The notes beneath the pieces were generated by a model. The model was not told where the DNA came from, made no database searches, and saw nothing but the letters and a program-made list of their open reading frames with translations. The position numbers and the translations under genes were made by a program. 64,000 nt of DNA from Notamacropus eugenii. Lineage: Eukaryota; Chordata; Mammalia; Diprotodontia; Macropodidae. Location of the stretch: the NCBI RefSeq assembly GCF_028372415.1, contig NC_092875.1:439959377-440023376 (forward strand), in the 5' to 3' direction. Shown piece after piece: positions 32,100 to 43,460 of this stretch. Each line of letters starts with the position of its first letter. Position 1 is the first letter of the stretch.

Positions 32100-33508
32100 A
32101 AACAAGAAGCATATGCATATACAAATTTGGGATCAGTACAAGACCAAATGTCATAAATTAATGTCAAATTATGTGGTGCCAAATGGAAGTACTATAGAGA
32201 CTCAGGACTATTGATCAGTGTTGATTATAGTATTTGAGGAACAGATAAGTTGGTAATTGAGTAACAGAGAAGCTTGAAGTTGTCGATATGTGTGCCTATA
32301 AAATAAATGTGTATATGTATAGGAACAGATATAAGTATAACTGTATGTACATCTATTGATCTATGGATTTGTACATACATATGTCTGTATTTATATATAC
32401 ATGTACAGTCCCCAATCCATGTTGGAAACAACATAATCTTGAAAATATCAAAAGATCATTTCACAAGATGTCTCAAAATAAAGGGAGAAATAAACCACAG
32501 AAAATATTTCTCCACTGAAAGGAAATTCATGAACTTATAGATACATACATACTTACATACCATATGTTCATGTACATGTATGCTTGTGTGTGCAAATGTC
32601 TGTATGTCTAAATATATGCATAGATATTGGAGAAAAGGAGATAAAGGATATATATGAACTCACATTCATTTTGGCTAAATGTGATGTTAATGCTAAGGTC
32701 AAGGTCAATGTCAATGCTATGCAACTATACACTGTGCCAGCTGTCTTGTACATGCATGTGCCATTAGATATTGTGAATTCTTCAGGGAAATCTATCACCT
32801 CCCCTTGGGAAGTGGAGAGTGGGAACAAAGCATATATTAGCATCCTCAGAAAACTGGCAGTACCATCTTTGCAGTCAAAAAAGAATACTGAATCTTACAT
32901 ATGTATATGCATTTAAATTTTTAAAGAGTCTTGTAGATCCCTTGGTAAAAAAAAACCCTAACAGTTATATGTAATTGGTACCTGCTACATTGTGTTCGGT
33001 AATCTCTACCCTCTCCAAAAGCTGATTACTTTTTTCCTTAGAGAGTTCTTGTCTGAATATTCCTTGCTGTTTTTAGGTAAGGATGAGTCTCTGTCAGGTT
33101 AAGAGCCCCTGGTGGATGATTTCCTAGTACACAGTGACTCAGTCAAAGACTCAGTCTTATCTATAAAATGTACAGGCGTTTAATTATGTCATGGCCTATA
33201 AAAGATCTGTATGGGATTCATCCAGTTTTCTACTCTATTGTACCTGTAATTAGGATGACTCCTGTATTTTCTAAAATTAATCTATTATCCCACTTCACAG
33301 TATTTAACCTGCTGATCTTTTTACTCATTTAAAGTCTCCTTAAATTTAGCAGAATCTCATTTTCTATCACAGGACAGTTGACGTTGCTCTTTTTCTCTTT
33401 AATGTGTCATAAATCTTTGCAAGGACGCTCAATGAAAAGGAACAGTGTGTGGAAGGAACCTCAGAGACTGCCGGGTGAGAAGAAATAAGCTGATGGAAGC
33501 TCTGCCTA

Positions 33509-33510
<2 letters not shown>
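32100..33510. other. unique AT-rich sequence
   Basis: Loose TA/TG/CA microsatellite character at 32290-32620. Small open frames on both strands lack motifs. Near 33060-33140 and 33190-33360 there is faint L2-like sequence, too diverged to call. Confidence 0.35.
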
Positions 33511-33543
<33 letters not shown>

Positions 33544-33575
33544 ACACACACTCTAAGCTGTGTGTGTGTGTGTGT
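33511..33575. repeat. (CA)n followed by (TG)n, inverted microsatellite
   Basis: About 40 bases of CA repeats are followed by ACTCTAAGC, then about 16 bases of TG repeats. The two arms are complementary and could fold into a hairpin. Confidence 0.85.
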
Positions 33576-34184
33576 TGGGAGTGGATGTGGGAAGGAGAGA
33601 GAGTGAGGAAAAATATTACCAAAGTTAGATAATGCATCTTTACATCTATATCTAATAGGAAATTTACCTCAAAAATAAGGTTATTTAAACTAATACCCAG
33701 ATATATAGGGGGACTATAAGTCATCTAGCCTGAGTTCATCTCAGGTGATCGTTTATATTTGCTTGATTAGCAAGCTAAATAAAAGAGCATCAGAACTGGG
33801 ACAAAATCTTGTCAAAGAAGTGAGTGGCAGAGTTACATTTAACTACGGAGTCAGACTTTAAGGAATTAAGAGAAGGAAAGTTGAGGCAAGGTGGCAGTGT
33901 AGTCATTCTGACCAAATGATGCAGATCTTGGAAGAGGTAGTGGGTTAGGGACCATCATCCAGTCATAGAGTTGGTATAGTTGAGAGAGTATGGCCTTGTT
34001 GGGTGCAGAGATAGAAGATAGTACAAGCGGCACCTTATAAATGATGCCAGATAATCCCCAGAGCCACTTCTAAAATGCCACTGCACTGAAGAATTTCTCA
34101 GTCAAGTTGAAGTCTGTTTGTATCCTCAAATGTACTGTAGGCTGAAGTTATCCAAGGTAACAGAGAAAACAACTGGTACATATT

Positions 34185-34330
34185 TCATCATAGGATCATA
34201 GATCTAGAGGTATGAGGTACCTTAGAGACCAACTGTTCCAAACCCTACATTTTACATATAAGGAAACTGAGGCACAGAATGGTTAAATGACTTGCCCAAT
34301 GTCAGCATATTCACAGTGGCAAAGAGAGAA
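34185..34330 (-). mobile_element. MIR, antisense
   Basis: ATAGGATCATAGATCTAGAGG, CCCTACATTTTACATATAAGGAAACTGAGGCACAG, then AATGACTTGCCCAATGTCAGC. Confidence 0.82.
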
Positions 34331-34599
34331 TGTGTGTTGAGGATATATAACAGTGAAGTAAAACTGGGAAGAGTTATACAAAGATTTCTTTCAGAGTCAA
34401 ATGGTACCAGACTAGAGGGAGTGAGTAATATTGAAGCTACATTCCAGATCAGGCTCAAGCTGCATGTATTGAGTTGGAGAGGTAAATTTCCTGAATTAAT
34501 GTCAGCTAGAGAGTAGGAGGTGCTTTCTGAAGAAAAGATTTCTACTAAAGAGCCTTGCCTCTATGTTCAGAATATCCGGTTTTTGTTGGGTTTTTGAAT

Positions 34600-34690
34600 G
34601 GTACAAGTTTGAGGTGAATGTAAGGTCCCTGAGGGCAGGGTTTGTCTATTACTTTTCTTTGTATTCCCAGCACTTAGCACAGAAATGTGA
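34600..34690 (+). mobile_element. L2 3' end, sense
   Basis: AATGTAAGGTCCCTGAGGGCAGGG, then CTTTGTATTCCCAGCACTTAGCACAG. Confidence 0.8.
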
Positions 34691-34917
34691 TGTCATCAAA
34701 AACACAGGGCAGTTTTATTTTAAGGCAATTGAACCTATTCCTATCTTCCTGCTCAATTCTGGACCCAGTTCATTTGCACTTTCAGTAACTGTATAAGACA
34801 GATGTACTTACGGAACCATTTTCTGGCCTTCCTAACTACATATCTAGGGAGCATTTGTCATCTATTTGCTTTTTTGTCTGTGGATAGGTCAAATTCTTTT
34901 GAGTAATTATAGGTCTC

Positions 34918-35100
34918 TCAGTTCATCCTGGGTAATCTCCAGTCATCCTGATGAATATCTGGATTCAGATGGCTCTGGAGGAGAAGTGAGACTGGTGACT
35001 TTGCACAGCCCTCCCTCACTCAAAACAAAGTCAAGTGCAAGTCATGTCTTCATTTCTCTGATGTCATGGTCTTCTTCAATAACGAAGGATGAACACAACA
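34918..35100 (+). mobile_element. CORE-SINE, RTE tail (WSINE1-like), 5'-truncated
   Basis: Begins at TCATCCTGGGTAATCTCCAG inside the tail region. It ends at GTCTTCTTCAATAACGAAGGATGAACACAAC. Head and CORE are missing. Confidence 0.85.
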
Positions 35101-37175
35101 ATTATCTCATTTATAAGATTGTATAAGTTGATGCAATTTTTACTACATCCTTCATAAATATGAAAATTAGGGAAACCTCATCACCTTTTGGGAACCCCTA
35201 TTCCCTCTGTGCAAAATATTCTCCATACTTGTAGCAAATATATTTGACTTGCATATATCTCTGTTTCAGGCCACACTTCATAATAATGATCAGGTCATTG
35301 AACAATTATTTCTTATATTAAATATTTCAAAGACTATTAAAAAATTTTAGGAACACTTTGTTGGAGGAATACTTTAACGTAGTATTTTGTCCTACCAAGT
35401 CACATGCTTGTTTTATTCAACACTTTATTAAGCACAGTGGGATTTGGTACTCCCTGCTCCTTTCAGTAAATATTGTGACTAAGAAGACATGACCTGCTGC
35501 AGAATATCATTTTCATAAGACTTCCTGTACTGTTTTCATACCTTTATCAAGGATGTCTTTGGTAAGTATGTAGATTATTCTTATAAAATTTTATAGAGAT
35601 GGAAAAGTAAATGGAAGAGTTGATATTTATTGATATTTTCATAAGATTTTTAAGAGGTTGAGGATTTTTATTCCAAGTCTTTGTGTTTTGCCCTCTTTCA
35701 GATATCTCAAGATTAAATCATTTAACTTCTTCCAAATTGTGTCATGTCTAGCCCAGATCTCCTCTATGTATGTACCCAGTCTAGTTCAGGTGCTCTTTCC
35801 ATCTGTCTTTTCCACAGTGTCGTGTCTACTTCATCTCACAGTAAATACTCTGGATCTAAACTAAACCACTGTCACCAAAATTTGCTTGTTCCACTGTCAT
35901 TGCTAGAGTAGAATTTACTATAGAAACATCAGATATTTTCTATTTTTTATATGTTCCTTGTCCTTGTCCTCATATTCAAATAATAAATCAGGATGATTTT
36001 GCTTAATCAGCAAGCTTTTCATAAAATTAGTTTTCCCTTCACTCTTTCTTAATTTCTAATAAGAAGATGCTATTTATAATCTCCTACTATTTCTTCCTTG
36101 ATATTTTATAACCAAATTTATATTCTCAAGTGTTGTTGCCCTTGCCTGACATATCTCTCTATTTGTCAAGGCCATTAAATATTTGCTGGCTAAGAACATT
36201 TTGATGCAGTTTGGGTCCACTTTTTTGACAGGATTGATTTAGTTAAATTAAACATTCATAGGAAATGATGATGGTCCTTGTCAATATCTGTTCTTTTATC
36301 CTTTTCCTATTTGCCACTATCTACAACTTGTTTAAATGGACCAGGTTAAAGCACACTATGTTAAATATCTATTCTTTCCTCTTTTGGTACTGATTTTGAT
36401 CTTATTCTAACAAGTCAAGAGTCTAGGTATACAGATGGCAAATTCAGTTAAAGCAATATTTTCTGGTAACCAGATGTTTCTTATTCTTTAAAATGTAATT
36501 AATTTAGTTTTTTGGTAAAGTTATTTGGGGCTTGTGATACCCAACACCACTTGTCTTTTTTAGAACTAATATTTTGTACTCTTAAACACAAACATTTGCC
36601 AATATTCTAATGAAAAGTGGGGGTTGCAGAGATGTTTTAAAAGATAAGCTGATAACTTCAAGCATTTAAATACTTTTTAATAATTATGTTAGGAGACAAG
36701 AATAGAAAAACATGTGTAGTCATTGCCCTTTATGTCTCATAATATGTGACTACACAATACTGAGTGTAAAATCAAATGAAATTTCAAACATGCAGCACAG
36801 TCTCTACAATCCTCAATTCCTACTGAAAACTGATTTGTATCAACTCACTACTAAAGGGCATTGGGGGTGAGGCAGAATTCAAGCCATTTTGTAAGAAGAT
36901 TAGAAAAGGAAAATGCACATCTAAACTTGTTGAAAGATACTTCAGGTATGACTTTTGCCTCATTATCAAAATATACTGAAAAAAAGTGATTTTTGATATT
37001 TTTTTGTAAAGTTCAAGTGTCTGCCGATAGGTGTACTTGACCTCTCCTGGATGAAAAATAAAATGCCCCAAAGGATAGTTAATCCCTGATCTGTCTCACT
37101 AACTGTGAAGTTTAAATAAAATTACATATATAAAGGGTTTTGAAAACATAAGCAGCTAAATAAATATAACAATGA
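35101..37175. other. unique AT-rich sequence
   Basis: About 2 kb without a family I can support. Short frames only. Confidence 0.35.
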
Positions 37176-37179
37176 CACT

Positions 37180-37310
37180 AACATACATCACATGAATGCT
37201 GCCAAGGGGCTTTACATGCATTACTGCTTTTGAGGCTCACAATAACCATAGGAAGTAGGTAATGCAGATGGGGAATTTGGGATTGAAAAGTTAATTAACT
37301 TACCCAACAT
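37180..37310 (-). mobile_element. MIR fragment, antisense
   Basis: GGGGCTTTACATGCATTACTG, CTCACAATAACCATAGGAAGTAGGTAATG, then AAGTTAATTAACTTACCC. Confidence 0.65.
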
Positions 37311-37935
37311 AATGCAACAATTAAGTATCAGGGATATTTATCACCAGGCTAGCCTAACTGAAGTAGCCCTACACTCTGAGAGAGAAACAAGAGGAAATAT
37401 CCACCATGAAAATCAAATTATTACTACCACTTCAATGGAGACAGCTCAGGAATCTGAGCTCAAGAGCCCTTGGAATAGTATTCTTGTACTGCTTCCAGCC
37501 CAATCTTTGCAGCCTTCACCCAGGGACATAACTACTGTGGAGAAGGGGCTTGTCATGCTAACCAACTGGCAATCAATTGCTATCTAAGCAGACCAGTCTA
37601 GCTGAAGTATCAAGTCACTCCAACAGAGAGATATGTACTACAAATGTCAAACTGTTGCCACTACCTGTACTACTGAGCCTAGACTCCTGAGTCTAGGAGT
37701 CCTCCCCCAGATTACCAGCCCTGCTCTCTGAACCACACCAAATAACCATCATCCAAAAAAGCAATGCTTGTGGAGATGGGATATAGCTAATGGTACTACA
37801 AGTTCTACACACCTTCCTGCCTCAGCCCTTGACTTCAGCAATGGCTACTTAAGACCTGGAAAGACAAAGTTAGTCACCAAAGCCAAGACACTGTCAAATG
37901 ATGAAACATCAAAACAATGGAGATGACATTAAAGA
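37311..37935. other. unique block with a perfect palindrome
   Basis: Higher GC than its surroundings. Contains CCTAGACTC-CT-GAGTCTAGG at 37678-37697, a perfect 9-bp inverted repeat with a 2-base spacer. The overlapping arms GACTCCT/AGGAGTC give an alternative hairpin. No repeat family recognised; a 91-codon frame (37312-37587) has no motif. Confidence 0.4.
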
Positions 37936-38014
37936 AATTTATTTACCACCTCACCATAAAGATTATGGGATCATTCATTTGACTTGCAGCTGAAACCTCA
38001 TATATATTCTTTCT

Positions 38015-38150
38015 TTCCCATATTAGAATATGAAGTCTATGAGAGGGTGAACAGTCTCAACTTATCTATTGTATCTTCAATACTTAGCACAGTCCTTTGC
38101 ATTTATCGAATGCTTAATAAATGCGTTTTTTGCTCATTCATTCATTAATC
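38015..38150 (+). mobile_element. L2 3' end, sense
   Basis: GAAGTCTATGAGAGGGTGAACAG, CAATACTTAGCACAGTCCTTTGC, then GAATGCTTAATAAATGCG. Confidence 0.75.
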
Positions 38151-38254
38151 ATCATCATAGCCAATAAAGACAATAGCCCATAATTACATAATACTTTAAT
38201 CTTGACAAGTTATTTTAAGGTGTTTTCTTACAATCACCTCATTTGCAAGAAGAG

Positions 38255-38460
38255 ATATCAGCCTAGTAGATAGCACACTGCATTAAGAGTCAGGAAGACC
38301 TGTGTCCATTTACTATTTCTGATGCTCATGAGCTATGTATCCATTGGCAGATCTCTTAATTAGCCTCTCAGGTTTGTGTCTCTGTTTCCTCATCTGTAAA
38401 ATAAAAGGACTGGATTTGATATTTTCTTATATTCCTTTCAACTCTACATCTAAGATCCTG
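38255..38460 (+). mobile_element. SINE/MIR, sense
   Basis: CAGCCTAGTAGATAGCACAC, AGTCAGGAAGACCTGTGTCC, CTCTGTTTCCTCATCTGTAAAATAAAAGGACTGG. Confidence 0.75.
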
Positions 38461-38954
38461 TCCTTATTTTATGCAAATTTTCTGAGGCTCGGAGAGGTTA
38501 TGACTAGCCCAAATTTGTGTAACCAGTAAGAGCTACACCAATACATTTGGGTGGGGGAAATTATCTAAATGCCTAGACTTTGCTGTAGTTTTCACTAGAT
38601 TGGGCTTGTCAAGTGTTCAGGTTCAGTACTCAGATGGGAAAACTGGGATAATTTGGTCTTAGGCAAAGACCAACAATGAAGAGTCCAGACAAAGAAAGAC
38701 CTCCAGGGTAACTGACTGGAAACACTGCTGTGAATCAGCAAGACTAAGGGGTAGCCATCAGCTCTGTTATACCCTATTTCTTAAGTCAGTAATTTTCCCT
38801 GGGTAGCCCTAAATGATACCACAAGTGCCCTTGGTAAGAATAGCCCTTCTTCTGAGCAAGTAAGTGTTTTATATGGACACAATTTATTGTAGCCCAAACC
38901 CTATATATTCCTCAGTTTGTTACTCCTCCCAATCCATCTGATAGCAACCAGTGC

Positions 38955-39060
38955 AGACCAGGAAGGGAACCATTATCGACCCTCATTTGCTGGTGAAGAA
39001 TGGGAGACACTGAGAGGTTAAATGACTTGCCCCAGGTGCCACAAAGAGCCCAGGAGGAGA
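38955..39060 (-). mobile_element. MIR fragment, antisense
   Basis: GACACTGAGAGGTTAAATGACTTGCCCCAGGTGCCACA. Confidence 0.65.
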
Positions 39061-39269
39061 CTACCTCATCTCCCTACTGGTTGCAGCCTCTTCAGAAAAC
39101 CATGAGAAATGAAATGCTGCTCAGCCTGATAGGAACCAATGCACAGGAAGGCCCCTCACTATGGCAAGGATTACTAGCGGCTTGCCTTATTCCCTGTGCA
39201 CCCACATAGTGCTGACCAAGGTACTTAGGAGATTGGCCCTCTAACTAATTAAACCTTCCTTTCACAGAA

Positions 39270-39455
39270 TCCTTGAACAACAGATCATTAGAGTGGGAAG
39301 GGGCCTTGGAGATCAAGTTCCTTATTTTACAGATGAGGTAATCTCTTCCATCCCCCACTGCCATAGTGCAGAAGTGACTTAGTCTCAGAAAGAGCAAATA
39401 TCAGAAGTCTGACACCAAATCCAGCCACACAATCTGCTGTTTTACTGAAGTCAGA
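39270..39455 (-). mobile_element. MIR, antisense
   Basis: GATCATTAGAGTGGGAAGGGGCC, CCTTATTTTACAGATGAGG, then GAAGTGACTTAGTC. Confidence 0.75.
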
Positions 39456-39599
39456 GGAACTATGCCTAATAAACCACTCCAGTCAGGGACTAGTCTCCTT
39501 CCATATTTTAATTTATTCCACAAAAACAAAAAGTGAGGGTTTCCTTCACAATTTATACTACTAACGCCGGAATGGAGACCAAAATAAATGGGATTTCAA

Positions 39600-40565
39600 T
39601 CCAATAACAACAAAATATTTACTAATAAGTAAATGGCTATTACTAAATGTTTAGTATCTGAGTCAAGCATTATGCTAGGCCAGGAGTGGGGAACCTGCAG
39701 CCTCGAGACTACAGGTTGGCCCTCTAGGTCCTTTTGTTCTGTGAAGTTTCGATTCTGTCAAAGGGCCTCACTTGAGGACCTAGAGGCTATATATGACCTT
39801 GAGGCCACAGGTTCCCCATCCCTGTGCTAGACACTGAGACTACGAAGATAAAAATTAAACAGTTACTATTCTTAAGGAGTTTACATTCTACTGAGAGTGG
39901 AAGGGAATTACAACATAAACCCAGGCAGATATAATACAAGGTAATCTGAGGAGGAGAGAAAGCAATAGTTACTAAAACAAGGCTTCATGTAAAAGCTGGC
40001 AAGATGAGCCTTGAAGGAAGATAAGGATTCTGAAAGGCAGAGGTGAGGAGATCATGTCTCCTATAAAGATACAAAAGGGCACAAAGTAGTAAATCTGATG
40101 AGAAGCTTACCTGGATTGGAGTACGTTATGCCTGAAATTTAAAATAAAGCTTGCTGGAAGGCCAAATATGTGAAAGAGTAAAATGTGAACTAAAGCTGGA
40201 AACATTAAGTTGAATCTATGTAATGGAGGGTCTTGCATGTCAGCATGAGGAATTGATATTTTATCCTGGGGGCAATAGGGAGCGATAGCAGCATTGTGGT
40301 ATAGCTAGGTCTGTATCTTTGATAAATTATGTTGACAGTTCTATGGAGGATGGACTGGAAAAAGGAAAGACGGGAAGTAGGGAAATCATTCAGGAGGCTT
40401 TTGTGATTTGACAAGAAATTATGATGGCTTTAACTATGGCCAAGGCTTGTGAGTAAAGGGAAGGGGACAGATACGAGAAATATTGGTGAAACTGATTCAT
40501 TCTTACATGACTTTGCTGATAGCAAGAGGGTGAAGTTAAGGGTCACTTGCTGATAAAGCTTCAGG
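39600..40565 (-). mobile_element. L2 3' half, antisense, interrupted by a MITE
   Basis: Left 39600-39680 (CAAGCATTATGCTAGGC), right 39833-40565. Landmarks run in antisense order: AAGGAGTTTACATTCTACTG, TTTTATCCTGGGGGCAATAGGGAG, ATGGAGGATGGACTGG, AGGAGGCTTTTGTG. No open frame in the coding strand. Confidence 0.82.
39681..39824. mobile_element. hAT-like MITE with TIRs and 8-bp TSD
   Basis: A 144-base palindromic element. The left end CAGGAGTGGGGAACCTGCAG pairs with the right end CCACAGGTTCCCCATCCCTG. Inner arms CCTCTAGGTCC and GGACCTAGAGG continue the inverted repeat. TSD is TGCTAGGC (39673-39680) versus TGCTAGAC (39825-39832), one mismatch, as expected for an 8-bp hAT duplication. Non-coding, so it needed a transposase in trans. 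The host L2 is continuous once the MITE is removed. Confidence 0.85.
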
Positions 40566-40769
40566 TGTACTACCAGCTTAAAATCCACCTCCTTCACTTC
40601 CTGCTTGCTCGTCTTTGAGTTCCTAACAATATTACCAATTTGCTGAAGGCTGGTATTTGTCTTTTTGTACCTGACATGATTTCATTAGTGTAGTGAAGGT
40701 GAGCAGCTTCCTCTGCCAATGAAGATCAACACCTTCTCTGAAACTAATAGTCTTAGAATGTTAGCTGGG

Positions 40770-40860
40770 GCGCCACTCAGCCAATGTAAGTCACAGGTGG
40801 GACTGAAACCCTCACCTTCCTGACTCTGGAGTTCACTATGTACATTCACTATGTAACTCT
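40770..40860 (-). mobile_element. MIR fragment, antisense
   Basis: CACAGGTGGGACTGAAACCC followed by CTTCCTGACTCTGGAGTTC. Confidence 0.55.
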
Positions 40861-40864
40861 ATCC

Positions 40865-41400
40865 CTCTTCCCTAGTATTAAAAAAAGAAAAAAATACATA
40901 ATCTGGATTCTACCAAATTATATCCATTGAATTGAAAATTCTCCTGTTTGCATTGTGAGTCCAAATGCATGAACTCTATGAAACCAGGGCTTTGTCAATG
41001 ATAAAGCCTCTCCTACATGGGAACTATTATTGTAACTGTGAATTGTGTAGCATGAGGGGACTATTGCTTATACTCAAAGCTCCTGGATGGATGAGGGGAT
41101 TGGGAGCTCCAAAGACAGAATAAATTGGAGCGGAGGGAAGACTAGCAGTAGCAAACTGGAGAAATTTCTTAACAGTATAGTTTTGATTTTCTCGGACATT
41201 CCCCATCTGTATCTCTGAAAATAGGAACTTCTCTCTTCTAGAGTAACCAGAGAGAAAGCTGTAAGGAAGGCTTTCCTATTCTGAAAAGTAGCATTCTTTT
41301 AATAAAGTTCCAATAGTTGGCTAGTGTCATATAAGGTCCTAACTTGAGAGAGAGAGAGACAGAGAGACAGAGACTATGTTATAAAGGAATGATTTCATTC
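40865..41400. other. unique sequence, nothing recognised
   Basis: Short (GA)n run at about 41348-41375; otherwise no supported feature. Confidence 0.4.
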
Positions 41401-41924
41401 CTCATTAAAAACCTGTTTTATTTTTTAAAAATTTTATTAATTTCCAGTTATAAAACATTCATTTCCCCCTTCCTACCTCTCTCTAGTCACTGAGGGAAAA
41501 AAGTTAGAAAAAAATACAAAATCTCTACGTCACATAAGTGTCACATATATCAACTCACATTGTTTATGTGCAAAAATACATTTCTTATTTTGCACAATAG
41601 TCCATCATCACTTCATCATGAGGCAGACATCTTTATTACTTCTTTATTAGTCCTCTGGAATACTGGATGATCAAAATTTAGCTGATCAATCTTTCAAAAT
41701 TGTTCATGTTTATAATATTGATATTAAGTATAAATTATTTTCCTGATTCTGTTTGCTCCACACTGAATCAAATTATACAAATATTGCCTGGAACTGTCTT
41801 TTTTGTCATTTCTTAGACCTCAGTAATATTTCATTATATTCATATATCTCAATTTGTTTAACCTCCCCCCAGTTGATGGGCATCTCCTTGGTTTTCTTTT
41901 GTTTTGCCACCATTAAAAAAAAAC

Positions 41925-42192
41925 TGAGAGGAGAGAGAAATAGAGAGACAGAGAGAGAGAGACAGAGAGGAGAGAGAGACAAAGAGAGAGAGAGAGATAG
42001 AAGAAGGGGGGAGAGAGAGGAGAGAGAGATAGAAGAGGGGGGAAAGAGAGGAGAGAGAGAGAGGAGAGAGAAATAGAGAGACAGAGAGAGAGAGACAGGG
42101 AGACGGAGAGACAGAGAGGAGAGAGAGACAAAGAGAGAGAGAGATAGAAGAAGGGGGGAGAGAGAGGAGAGAGAAGAGGAGAGAGAGGGTAG

Positions 42193-42240
<48 letters not shown>
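41925..42240. repeat. (GA)n-rich tract with internal tandem duplication
   Basis: About 315 bases of GA repeats with CA, AT and GGGGGG interruptions. The segment beginning ATAGAGAGACAGAGAG at 41940 recurs at 42073. The landmark ATAGAAGAAGGGGGG at 41997 recurs at 42144. This indicates a higher-order duplication with a period of about 133-147 bases. Confidence 0.85.
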
Positions 42241-42500
42241 CAGAGACACTGATAGATTAAGGACCTTTTTCTCTTTGATCACTTTCGGCTAGCTATGAAA
42301 GGTGATATAACAAACAAATGAGGAGCTCTTGACCAAACAAGAGACAAAGAATCACAAAAGATAAAAATGGATGATTTTGATTACATTAAATTAAAGAGTT
42401 TTGTATAAACAAATATAATGTAGCTAAAATTAAAAGAAAATTCACTGGGGAAAATCTTTGAAGCAAGCTTCTCCGATAGAGGTTTCATTTTCAAGATACA

Positions 42501-42790
42501 TTGACCTGAGTTCAAATGTCACCTCAGACACTTGACACTCACCAGCTGTGTGTCCTTGGGCAAGTCACTTAACCCCAGTTGCCTCATCCTGGGTCATCTC
42601 CAGTTATCCTGATGAACATCTGGTGACTGGATCCAGATGGCTCAGGAGGAGAAAGTGAGGCTGATTCCCTGCATAGCCCTACCTCACTCAAAACAAAATC
42701 AAGTGCAAGTCATGTCATCATTTCTCTGATGGTATGGTTTTCTTTGGCAATGAAGGATGAACACACACACACACACACTCACACATACAT
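42501..42790 (+). mobile_element. CORE-SINE, RTE tail, inside the L1
   Basis: Starts at ACCTGAGTTCAAATGTCACC (B box), so the head is truncated. Contains CORE CCAGCTGTGTGTCCTTGGGCAAGTCACTTAACCCC and ends GCAATGAAGGATGAAC followed by (AC)n. The short flanking ACATTG on both sides fits a small TSD in L1 sequence that reads continuously without the SINE. Confidence 0.85.
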
Positions 42791-43329
42791 ACACACAAAC
42801 ACATTGTATAAAGGATGGATTCAAAAGATAAGAGTCTAAGGCTCGAAACAGGCAGCTTTCAAGGGCAGAAATCAAGCTATCTCTAGTTGTATTTTTAAAT
42901 GGTCAAAAAATACTAATAATCAGTGAAAACTAATTAAAACAATTCTGAAGTTCTATCTCACACCCACCATTGACAAATATGACCCACTCAAAAAAGGAAA
43001 TGACAAATTTTGGAGAGTTATAAGGAAGCAGGTACATTAATGAATTATTGGTGGGTCTGTGAAAATGACCAACCATTCTAGAAAAAAATTTGAAATTATG
43101 CAGAAAAAGTTAGTAAACAGTGTTTTGGATCTAGCTTAAAAACCTGTTTTAATATTAATTTATGTTTAAGAGTATAATGCTCTGGTATGTAAGAACTTTG
43201 AATTTACTATATTTTGTCTAACTGAACTGAGAGGAAAATAGGAAGCAAGAAAGTCAGGAAGTAAGATAGATAAGGCAGAAATTCTATTACCACACAATCT
43301 ACTTTAGCTATTCTCTGCTTATAGCCTAA

Positions 43330-43460
43330 GGTATGGGAATCAAAAGACCTAGGTTCAAATCCAGTCTCTGAGATCTATTACATGTGTGACTGTAGGGAAA
43401 TCCTTTGACCTCCTTAGATCTCAGTGATTTTGAGTAAATGGCATTTGTAGTTTCTTTAAC
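43330..43460 (+). mobile_element. MIR, sense
   Basis: GGGAATCAAAAGACCTAGGTTCAAATCCAGTC, ATGTGTGACTGTAGGGAAATCC. Confidence 0.75.

Larger units (their letters stand above)
41405..43151 (-). mobile_element. L1 with 5' inversion (twin priming), 16-bp TSD
   Basis: A perfect 16-bp direct repeat TTAAAAACCTGTTTTA lies at 41405-41420 and 43136-43151. The left arm (41421-41920) is antisense L1 3'UTR up to GTTTTGCCACCATT, the reverse of the TGGTGGCAAA landmark. The right arm (42245-43130) is sense ORF2: ATGGATGATTTTGATTACATTAAATTAAA, TCTCACACCCACCATTGACAAATATGAC, and then ACCAACCATTCTAG. In L1 coordinates the right arm ends a little upstream of where the left arm starts, so the arms are adjacent parts of one L1 with the 5' part inverted. 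A GA tract fills the junction and a SINE sits in the right arm. Confidence 0.85.

Noticed and set aside
32584..32916. 110-codon frame
   Set aside because: Lies in loose TA/TG microsatellite-like sequence; overlapping frames of similar length on the other strand point to chance.
41806..42282. 158-codon Ser/Leu repeat frame
   Set aside because: It is the antisense translation of the GA tract, continued into L1 remnants.
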